Positions 26,878 through 32,847 of a stretch of 49,851 nt of DNA are shown here, piece after piece (the first letter of the stretch is position 1; each line of letters opens with the position of its first letter). Source of the stretch: Phenylobacterium sp. GTDB taxonomy: Bacteria; Pseudomonadota; Alphaproteobacteria; Caulobacterales; Caulobacteraceae. The notes beneath the pieces are model-generated. The model was not told the origin of the DNA, did not search any database, and was given only the letters and a program-made list of their open reading frames with translations. The position numbers and the translations under genes were made by a program. The DNA is taken from NCBI RefSeq assembly GCF_030693625.1, contig NZ_JAUYAF010000032.1, positions 1 to 49,851 on the forward strand, written 5' to 3'.

Positions 26878-27642
26878 ATGAGAAGCGAAACTCCGGCGCC
26901 TGCGTGCAAGCTTGCCTTCGTCACGGCCCTGGCCGTGGCGGGGCTGGCTGGTCCGGCCTGGGCCGGGCCCGCCGACAATCTGCGGGAGAGCCTGTTCGGC
27001 CAGCACCCGGCGGCGGGTCGCAACCAGTCGCCGCCGGTCGCCCGCTATGTCAGTCAGGAGGGCGACGTCTTCGTCCTCGACCGCAGCCAGAACCGGCCGC
27101 TGCTGAAGTTCCAGGACAGCCCCGAGGTCTGGGCGCTCAAGCCCCAGCCCGCGCCGCGCGGCGACATCATCTACAAGAACGACCTGGGCGAGCCGGTGCT
27201 GCGGGCCACCCGCCTGGGGGGCCTGACCCTGTTCACCGAGGACCGGCCCGGCGGGACGGCGGCGGCCCTGGCCGGGGGTGGTCCGGCCCTGCGGCTGCCG
27301 GCGCTCGGGCCCCAGCAGCTGCTGGAGCGCCTGGCCCAGGCCAGCGCCCGGGCGACCCGGGCGGCGCGCCGGCTGATCCCCTTCGAGGCCGACGCCTCGC
27401 CCGCCTCCTCGGCCCTGGTGGCCGACGCGGCCCTGGTGACCTCCGAGGCGGTGATCCGGATGTCCAAGCGGCCCGGCGGTCCGGCCCTGATCGCCCGCTT
27501 CAGCAAGGTCAAGCTGGTGGAGGGGCACAGGCCCAGCGCCTCGGTGCAGCAGGGGGTCATGCGCATCACCATCACCCCCCATGACGGCCTGGCCGGCCGA
27601 CCCTCCTCCGACCGGATCATGGCGGCTGCCGGCAGTCGCTGA
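26878..27642 (+). CDS. DUF4908-like secreted protein
   Basis: A 254-residue protein with a Sec signal peptide (hydrophobic residues 12-27, likely cleavage after AWA). The mature part reads PVARYVSQEGDVFVLDRSQNRPLLKFQDSPEVWAL (in part) and a central GDIIYKNDLGEPVLRATRLG, then a helical Ala-rich segment. I believe it belongs to DUF4908, known to me only as a Caulobacterales periplasmic family of unknown role. The identification is from memory of the pattern. It is convergent with gloB. Confidence 0.65.
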   Translation: MRSETPAPACKLAFVTALAVAGLAGPAWAGPADNLRESLFGQHPAAGRNQSPPVARYVSQEGDVFVLDRSQNRPLLKFQDSPEVWALKPQPAPRGDIIYKNDLGEPVLRATRLGGLTLFTEDRPGGTAAALAGGGPALRLPALGPQQLLERLAQASARATRAARRLIPFEADASPASSALVADAALVTSEAVIRMSKRPGGPALIARFSKVKLVEGHRPSASVQQGVMRITITPHDGLAGRPSSDRIMAAAGSR

Positions 27643-27651
27643 CCTGGTGAC

Positions 27652-27685
27652 GGCCGCGGAGGGAAGACAACGCCCTTCCGCGGCC
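27652..27685. terminator. Bulged GC-rich hairpin between convergent genes
   Basis: ggccgcgga-ggg (27652-27663) pairs with ccct-tccgcggcc (27673-27685) across a 9-nt loop with one bulged base. It lies just after the DUF4908-like stop and could end transcription from that side. No T-run is present. Confidence 0.45.
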
Positions 27686-27777
27686 CCGACGCGCCAACCG
27701 ATCCTTATCCCGTAAGGGCCCGGGCCGGCCGACATAGGCCGACAGGTGACCGTCGAGGTGCCGCCAAGTGTGCGCGC

Positions 27778-28524
27778 CTAGCCCTTGAAGGCGTCCTTGG
27801 CGGCGCGCACCGCGCCGAAGGCCTCGTGCGGGGCCATGCCGGGCTTGAGCAGGGGGGCGCGGAGGAAGGGGTTGGTGGCCTTCTCCAGGCCGATGGTGGT
27901 GGGCACGGTCCACTCGCCGCGCTCGCGGGCCGCGAAGATCGCCTCGGCCCGGGTCTTCAGCTCGGGGCTGGCGTCCACCGACAGGGCGAAGCGGGCGTTG
28001 GACGCCGTGTACTCGTGGGCGCAATAGACAGCGGTGTCATCGGGCAGGGCGGCCAGGCGCGCCAGGCTGTCCCACATCTGGGCCGGCGTCCCCTCGAACA
28101 GCCGCCCGCAGCCCAGCGTGAACAGGGTGTCGCCGACGAAGGCCACCTTGTCGGCCGCGTCGTGGAAGGCGATGTGGCCCAGGGTGTGGCCGCCGGACTC
28201 GATCACCGCAAAGCGGGTCTCCCCCAGCTTCACGGTGTCGCCGCCGGCCACCTGGCGGTCGACGGGGGTCAGGCGCTCCACCTCGGCGGGGCCGACGACG
28301 GTGGCGCCGGTGGCCGCCTTGATCGCCGCGTTGCCGCCCGCGTGGTCGGGGTGCCAGTGGGTGTTGAGGATCAGATCCAGCTTCCAGCCCAGCTTGGCCA
28401 GCTCCGCCAGGATGGCCGGCGCGTCGGGGGTGTCGATGCAGGCGGCCAGGCCGGTGGCGTCATCGCGCACCAGGAAGCCGTAATTGTCCGACAGGCAGGG
28501 GAACTGGTGGACGGTGACCGACAT
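27778..28524 (-). CDS. gloB: Hydroxyacylglutathione hydrolase (glyoxalase II)
   Basis: A 248-residue metallo-beta-lactamase-fold thioesterase that releases D-lactate and glutathione in methylglyoxal detoxification. The binuclear metal motif is NTHWHPDHAGGN, with further ligands in GGHTLGH and FVGDTLFTLGCGRLFEG and in CAHEY. Its C-terminal HAGH domain is present (KATNPFLRA). The ATG at 28524 begins the conserved sequence; the longer ORF to 28608 is not homologous. It is divergent from the methyltransferase. Confidence 0.94.
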   Translation of the reverse strand: MSVTVHQFPCLSDNYGFLVRDDATGLAACIDTPDAPAILAELAKLGWKLDLILNTHWHPDHAGGNAAIKAATGATVVGPAEVERLTPVDRQVAGGDTVKLGETRFAVIESGGHTLGHIAFHDAADKVAFVGDTLFTLGCGRLFEGTPAQMWDSLARLAALPDDTAVYCAHEYTASNARFALSVDASPELKTRAEAIFAARERGEWTVPTTIGLEKATNPFLRAPLLKPGMAPHEAFGAVRAAKDAFKG

Positions 28525-28606
28525 GGCGACTTCTCCCGGCGTCTCTTGTCCCTCGGACTTAGGTTGGGGGTCGCGATAAGTCGAGGGCCACCCTAAGTTC
28601 CCCCTC

Positions 28607-29362
28607 ATGCGCCGCGATGTCCTCGAGCTCCGCCAGTTCTACGCCTCCAAGCTGGGGCGGGCGGCGCGCGAGATGACGGCGCGCAAGGTGCTGGAGACCT
28701 GGGGCGACGGCCATGCGCTCGATATCCTCGGCCTCGGCTACGCCACCCCGTTCCTGGGCGCCCTGCGGCCCACGGCGCGCCGGGTGGTGGCGGCCATGCC
28801 GGCTCAGCAGGGGGTGGAGGTGTGGCCGGCCGGCGACCGCAACCTGGCGACGCTGACCGCCGAGGACGCCCTGCCGTTCCAGAACGCGCTGTTTGACCGC
28901 ATCCTGGCGGTCCACGCCATCGAGGAGAGCCCCGATCCGGTGGGCCTGCTGCGGGAGGTCTGGCGGGTGCTGTCGCCCTCGGGCCGGGTGATCCTGGTGG
29001 TGGCGGCGCGCAACGGCCTGTGGGCCAACGCCGAGGCCACCCCCTTCGGCCACGGCCGCCCCTATACGCGGGGCCAGCTGGCCGAACTGCTGCGGGAGGC
29101 CGAGCTGGAGCCCTCGGGCTGGACGCGGGCCCTGTACCTGCCGCCGGTCCCCTGGATGGCCGGCTGGGCCGAGGGCTTCGAACAGGCCGGCTCGCGCCTG
29201 TGGCCGGGGTTCGCGGGCCTGGTGCTGATGGAGGCGGTGAAACAGACCTTCGCCGTCAAGCCCCGCGCCCACCGCGCCCGGGTCCGGGTGGCGGTCCCGG
29301 CCCTCAATCCCCTGCCGGCCGGCCGGGCGCCTGTTTCCCGGGCGCCGCGCCGATCCGACTAG
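28607..29362 (+). CDS. Class I SAM-dependent methyltransferase
   Basis: A 251-residue protein with a Methyltransf_11-type fold. Motif I is DILGLGYATPFLGAL, a conserved acidic stretch reads LPFQNALFDRILAVHAIEESPDPVGLL, and motif post II is VWRVLSPSGRVILVV. A C-terminal basic, Pro-rich tail follows. The substrate is unknown. Divergent from gloB, 82 bp apart, so the two may share regulation; in alphaproteobacteria this pairing is frequent, to my recollection. Confidence 0.85.
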   Translation: MRRDVLELRQFYASKLGRAAREMTARKVLETWGDGHALDILGLGYATPFLGALRPTARRVVAAMPAQQGVEVWPAGDRNLATLTAEDALPFQNALFDRILAVHAIEESPDPVGLLREVWRVLSPSGRVILVVAARNGLWANAEATPFGHGRPYTRGQLAELLREAELEPSGWTRALYLPPVPWMAGWAEGFEQAGSRLWPGFAGLVLMEAVKQTFAVKPRAHRARVRVAVPALNPLPAGRAPVSRAPRRSD

Positions 29363-29428
29363 GCCCCCCCTTGGAGTGGGGCCCGGTTCGCCCTAGCTTG
29401 AAGGTTCACACGGCCGCCCAGGCGACCA

Positions 29429-29478
29429 GGAGCGTGACAGCCTGAAGTGGGTACCGGTTCAGGCGCCCGTCACGCTCC
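29429..29478 (+). promoter_or_regulatory. Long two-step leader hairpin before the PII gene
   Basis: ggagcgtgac (29429-29438) is the exact reverse complement of gtcacgctcc (29469-29478), and inside it gcctgaa (29440-29446) pairs with ttcaggc (29458-29464). One base separates the stems on the left and four on the right, with an 11-nt apical loop. It ends 29 bp before the PII ATG. It may be an attenuator, an RNA-binding site or a DNA operator; it matches no riboswitch I know. Confidence 0.5.
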
Positions 29479-29507
29479 CAACATTGGCTCTAGCCGGAGT
29501 AACGCCC

Positions 29508-29852
29508 ATGAAAATGATCGTCGCGATCATCAAGCCCAGCCGCCTCGACGCGGTGCTGGACGCCGTCACCGAGGCCGGCGCCTCGGGCCTGACGGTCACC
29601 GAGGTGCGCGGCTACGGCCGCCAGCGCGGCAAGACCGAGGTCTATCGGGGCGCCGAGTACGAGGTGAAGCTGCTGCCCAAGGTGAAGCTGGAGATCGCCG
29701 TCCCCGACGACATCGCCACCGCCGTCATCGAGGCCGTGTCGCGCACCGCCAACACCGGCAAGATCGGCGACGGCAAGGTCTTCGTGCTCGACCTGGAACA
29801 GGCGCTGCGGATCCGCACGGGCGACAGGGACGCGGCGGCGATCGCGGGGTAG
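29508..29852 (+). CDS. PII nitrogen-regulatory protein (GlnK/GlnB type)
   Basis: A 114-residue trimeric signal protein that reads 2-oxoglutarate and ATP/ADP and controls ammonium transport or glutamine synthetase. The T-loop has the uridylylation Tyr51 in VYRGAEYEVKLLPK, and the C-terminal nucleotide-binding signature is KIGDGKVFVLDLEQALRIRTG. It is neither next to amtB (glnK pattern) nor glnA (glnB pattern), so it is left unnamed. ATG at 29508 is chosen, with ccggag upstream; the longer frame from 29484 is not conserved. Confidence 0.93.
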   Translation: MKMIVAIIKPSRLDAVLDAVTEAGASGLTVTEVRGYGRQRGKTEVYRGAEYEVKLLPKVKLEIAVPDDIATAVIEAVSRTANTGKIGDGKVFVLDLEQALRIRTGDRDAAAIAG

Positions 29853-29858
29853 TTTCCA

Positions 29859-29990
29859 CCCGCTCATCCCGGCGAAGGCCGGGACCCAGGTGAAATCCAC
29901 GTCGGTGTTCGCGAAGCCAGACCTCGACCGGCGATAACCTCCAGCCGTGCGGGATGAATCTGGGTCCCGGCCTTCGCCGGGATGAGCGGG
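29859..29990. repeat. REP-like inverted repeat with 31-bp perfect arms
   Basis: The arm at 29859-29889 (starting cccgctcatcccggcgaagg) is the exact reverse complement of 29960-29990. Each arm contains its own hairpin, cccggcgaaggccggg or its complement. About 70 bp of different sequence separates them. Such elements are dispersed in intergenic regions of many alphaproteobacteria and may act as transcription stops or as RAYT-mobilised repeats. A single related arm recurs at the right window end. Confidence 0.75.
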
Positions 29991-30188
29991 GGTAGGGGCG
30001 GCGGCGTTCGACCAACCCGTTCGTGTGGTTCGTGGACAGTCCTGAACAGCCTGGGGGCGCCGCGGCCGAAGCCGGAAGGGGTTGACGGTGGTGTGACGGA
30101 TGTCCCCGAACGCCCGTCACGGATGTCTCCGGTCCGAACACCCGCAGGCGGGAGAGGAGAGTTCAGCGGCAGGCTTCCAGTGGTCCCT

Positions 30189-30213
30189 CCTCTCCCCCTT
30201 CGCGGGGGAGAGG
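30189..30213. repeat. Palindromic intergenic repeat (CCTCTCCCCC type)
   Basis: cctctccccc (30189-30198) and gggggagagg (30204-30213) form a perfect 10-bp stem around ttcgc. This looks like the widely dispersed GC-rich palindrome found between genes in proteobacteria. With the REP pair, it fills the 484-bp gap at 29853-30336, in which I see no gene. The gap also has two copies of acggatgt near 30097 and 30120. Confidence 0.6.
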
Positions 30214-30336
30214 GTAGGGTGAGGGGGCCGTTGGAGGGGGGCTGTCCCCATACGAGCTTTGCGGCCCGAGAGAACTCATGGGGCGATCCGCGGCTGGCCG
30301 GGTAACATGGTCTGATCACCCCTTGTGAGGCGCGGC

Positions 30337-30984
30337 ATGGCTGGGAAGACTATGACCTGGATCGCCGGCGCCGGTGTCGTGGCCGCGTTGGTCACGGGGG
30401 GCTTTTATGCGGGCCATGGCGCCGCGCAGCGGGAGTCCTCCGACACCCAGGTCAGGAGCCTCGGCGTCTTCAGTCAGCAGACGGAACGTGTCCTGGCCGC
30501 GACGGTCACCAACCTCCAGGCCGAGAACCGGCTGGTGGTCTACCAGTATACCGGCGACGTCCGCGTGGCGGCGGAGAAGTCCGACCTGGGAGGCTTGCTG
30601 AAGACCAGCCAGGAACTCACCGTTCCGGCCACGGTCAGCTACTTCGTGGACATGTCGCGACTGCGGCCGGAGCACCTCACCTTCGACAAGGAGACGCAGA
30701 CGGTTCACGTGAAGCTGCCGCCGCTGATGATCGGTGATCCCGCCTTCCAGCCGGAGCGCGCGCGGGCGGCGAACGGCGGGTTGCTGACCCTGAACGCCGA
30801 TGTCGTCCAGGACCTCAACCGGGTGAACTACAGGTCCGCGCGCAGGGCGTTCGTGCGGCAGGCGCAACAGCGACAGTTCGTGGACCTGGCCCGGGATCAG
30901 GCGCGGAAGAATGTCGAAGCCTATTTCGAGATTCCCCTGCGGGTGGTCGGATCGCCGAACATCAAGGTCACGTCGTCGTTCTAG
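30337..30984 (+). CDS. DUF4230-family membrane-anchored protein
   Basis: A 215-residue protein with an N-terminal hydrophobic anchor (about residues 5-22) and a soluble DUF4230 domain: LAATVTNLQAENRLVVYQYTGDV, then VPATVSYFVDMSRL, LPPLMIGDP and a basic helical end (RRAFVRQAQQRQFVDLARDQA, key part). It probably faces the periplasm. No function is established to my knowledge. ATG at 30337 is preferred over GTG at 30325, because gtgagg lies at the right distance. Confidence 0.78.
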   Translation: MAGKTMTWIAGAGVVAALVTGGFYAGHGAAQRESSDTQVRSLGVFSQQTERVLAATVTNLQAENRLVVYQYTGDVRVAAEKSDLGGLLKTSQELTVPATVSYFVDMSRLRPEHLTFDKETQTVHVKLPPLMIGDPAFQPERARAANGGLLTLNADVVQDLNRVNYRSARRAFVRQAQQRQFVDLARDQARKNVEAYFEIPLRVVGSPNIKVTSSF

Positions 30985-31064
30985 TTGAGCGTGGGCCTGA
31001 GGCTCTCGGCGGCTCACCGTGAAAGCGCGATTGCGTGCGCCCTCACCGTGAGCCCCGCGAATAC

Positions 31065-31361
31065 CTATTCGTGCTCGCCGTCCGCGCGCCGTGCCGAGGC
31101 GGGCGCGAAGAGAGACGGTCTCTTTTCCGCGGCCGTGTAGGTGGCGACGGTGATGGCGGCCGCCGCGATCAAGGCGATGTGGCCGACCAGGCTGATGGCG
31201 AGGAATGTATAGCTGCCGATGGCGATCGCAAAAGACGCGGCCCACATCCAGCCCAGAACCTGGAGGATCATGTGCCGCGTCGGGATGTCCTGAACATGGC
31301 GAAGGGGATTTACGTTGTGGTTGAACACATAGTTCCAGGCAAATACGACGAGTCTTCTCAT
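31065..31361 (-). CDS. Small two-helix membrane protein coupled to the B12-MerR regulator
   Basis: A 98-residue protein: a polar aromatic N-terminus (FAWNYVFNHNVNPLRHVQD, in which several His and Asn stand out), two hydrophobic helices (about 33-53 and 55-75), and a basic tail ending in RRADGEHE. I recognise no domain. Its ATG overlaps the regulator stop as ATGA (31358-31361), so the two are almost certainly translated together. It may be an output or partner of the light/B12 switch; that is an inference from coupling. Confidence 0.75.
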   Translation of the reverse strand: MRRLVVFAWNYVFNHNVNPLRHVQDIPTRHMILQVLGWMWAASFAIAIGSYTFLAISLVGHIALIAAAAITVATYTAAEKRPSLFAPASARRADGEHE

Positions 31362-32320
31362 GACTGTTCCCCTTGATTTGTTGATGCAAATTGATCTGTT
31401 TTTCCGGGCGAGGGACCATCAGACCCGTCTGTGAGGGTCGCGCGGGCCCGCCAGGCTTCAATGGCCGGTCCGATGGACGCCAGCTCCCGCAGCACGTGGA
31501 CGCCTGGCTTGGGACGCAGGCCGGAGCAAGCGCCGCCAGCCCATATCTCGGTGGTCCCGGGCACAAGGCCCCGGAGTTCGGCGAGCCCGGCTGACGCCTG
31601 GGCCGCGGGAATTATGGCCGAGAATGACAGGGCCAGGATGTCGGCCTTGTGCGCCCTCGCGGCCGCGGCGATTTCAGGAATCGGCGTCTGAACCCCAAGA
31701 GAAACGCCAAGGCAGCCCTGCAGGGTGAACATCGCCTCGGCCATCATCAGGCCCAGGGCATGGGGTTCCTGCGGGAAGGTGCCGAACAGGACGCGCGGGC
31801 GAGCGCGCGGGAAACCAGATCCCTGGCTGGCGTTGATGGCGCTGCGCAGCACCGTCGTGAACTGTTCGGTGAAGAAGTGTTCCTGATGGATCTCGAGCCC
31901 CCCCCGCGACCAGGCTAAACCTATCGCTTCCACCAGCCGCGGACCGGTGACGGACGCGAACGCCCCCAGCCCTGCTCGCAGGACCATCGCGTTCAGATGA
32001 TTTCGCAAGCCGACGGCGTCATGGGCCCTCAGGAGTTCGAGCACCTGTTTCGCCTCGTGGGCGGTGGGCTGATCATCGGGCCCGCCGACCTTCTCCAGAA
32101 GTTTCTTCAACTGGTCATCCGGCAGCCCGACGACTTTCCCGGGACGATGGCCCGCGATCACCAGACGGCGCAGCAGACGAAGGGTCGCGACCTGATCGGC
32201 CGGGTAGAGCCGTTCGTCCTGCTTGTCCCTCAGGGGGTTCGGGAACCCGTAGCGACGCTCCCAAACCCGCAAGGTATCCTTCGGCAGGCCGCAATCCCGC
32301 TCAACCGAGGCGATGTTCAT
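31358..32320 (-). CDS. MerR-type B12-binding photoreceptor regulator (CarH/LitR-like)
   Basis: A 320-residue regulator. The N-terminal MerR helix-turn-helix (NIASVERDCGLPKDTLRVWERRYG) is followed by a helical cobalamin-cap domain and a Rossmann-type B12-binding domain. Two AdoCbl-photoreceptor signatures are visible: W-x9-EH (WSRGGLEIHQEH) and E-x-H-x-x-G (EPHALG, lower-axial His). In this family, dark AdoCbl-bound tetramers repress light-induced genes, and light breaks the Co-C bond and releases DNA. Starts at 32374, 32392 or 32428 are also open; 32320 is chosen because the extra sequence is non-conserved-looking and contains an operator-like palindrome. It is divergent from the DCC gene. 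Confidence 0.87.
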   Translation of the reverse strand: MNIASVERDCGLPKDTLRVWERRYGFPNPLRDKQDERLYPADQVATLRLLRRLVIAGHRPGKVVGLPDDQLKKLLEKVGGPDDQPTAHEAKQVLELLRAHDAVGLRNHLNAMVLRAGLGAFASVTGPRLVEAIGLAWSRGGLEIHQEHFFTEQFTTVLRSAINASQGSGFPRARPRVLFGTFPQEPHALGLMMAEAMFTLQGCLGVSLGVQTPIPEIAAAARAHKADILALSFSAIIPAAQASAGLAELRGLVPGTTEIWAGGACSGLRPKPGVHVLRELASIGPAIEAWRARATLTDGSDGPSPGKTDQFASTNQGEQS

Positions 32321-32349
32321 GGGCGCCGCCGGCTCGATGGATGTCGTAT

Positions 32350-32362
32350 TTGTCGTGGACAA
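32350..32362. promoter_or_regulatory. Operator candidate 1, TTGTC-N3-GACAA
   Basis: ttgtcgtggacaa, a 5-3-5 inverted repeat 30 bp before the chosen start of the CarH/LitR-type gene. The same half-sites and spacing recur 53 bp to the right. This fits autoregulation by the MerR-family protein. Confidence 0.6.
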
Positions 32363-32401
32363 TGCGGAGTTCATGCCTAGACATTCTTCCATGATGGCGT
32401 A

Positions 32402-32416
32402 TTTGTCCAGGACAAA
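32402..32416. promoter_or_regulatory. Operator candidate 2, perfect TTTGTCC-A-GGACAAA
   Basis: A 7-1-7 perfect palindrome that contains the same TTGTC-N3-GACAA core as the site at 32350. It lies 15 bp before the DCC gene start, immediately upstream of its ggaga ribosome site, and would control that gene and possibly the divergent regulator. Confidence 0.62.
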
Positions 32417-32430
32417 ATGGAGATACACCG

Positions 32431-32847
32431 ATGGAGAGGATGTCGACCATGTCCGGATCGGACCCGAGGCCAGGCGAGCTCACCGTCTGGTACGACGGCG
32501 ACTGCCCAATCTGCACAGCTGAAATCGGACTGATGCGGAGGCTCGACAGCAGCTCGGCGATCGCCTTCGTCGACCTGAGCCTGGCCGGGGGGTGTCCGAC
32601 CGATCGCGCCGCCCGCCTGGCCCGTCTGCATGCCCAGCCGCGCGGCGGGGCCATGGTCTCTGGCGCGGCGGCCTTCGTGGCCATGTGGCGCGTGCTTCCA
32701 GGCCTTCGCCCCCTCGCGGCTCTGGCCTCGCCACCGCCTGTCCAGTGGCTTCTGGAACGCGCCTACCTGGTCTTTCTAAAGGTTCGCCCGAGCCTGCAGG
32801 CGATCGCGCGATGGTTCATCGCCCGTCAGCAAGCGGGCCGTCCCTGA
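32431..32847 (+). CDS. DCC-family thiol-disulfide oxidoreductase-like protein (DUF393)
   Basis: A 138-residue thioredoxin-like protein. TVWYDGDCPICTAEIGLM carries the family D-x-x-C motif, with a CPIC pair that could be redox active. PRGGAMVSGAAAFVAMWRVLPG is the conserved second region. The C-terminal part is hydrophobic. ATG 32431 has ggaga 7 nt upstream; ATG 32449, with gagagg, is an alternative. It is driven by the promoter holding the second operator palindrome, which makes it a likely target of the light/B12 regulator. Its 3' end overlaps the convergent kinase by 32 bp. Confidence 0.84.
   Translation: MERMSTMSGSDPRPGELTVWYDGDCPICTAEIGLMRRLDSSSAIAFVDLSLAGGCPTDRAARLARLHAQPRGGAMVSGAAAFVAMWRVLPGLRPLAALASPPPVQWLLERAYLVFLKVRPSLQAIARWFIARQQAGRP

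Noticed and set aside
29429..29478. A SAM-II or SAM-alpha riboswitch
   Set aside because: The leader is a simple nested hairpin without the conserved pseudoknot sequence of those classes, and the downstream gene is PII.
30085..30130. End of another insertion sequence near the acggatgt copies
   Set aside because: The repeated motif is short and no transposase fragment is next to it, so it is listed only as part of the repeat-rich gap.
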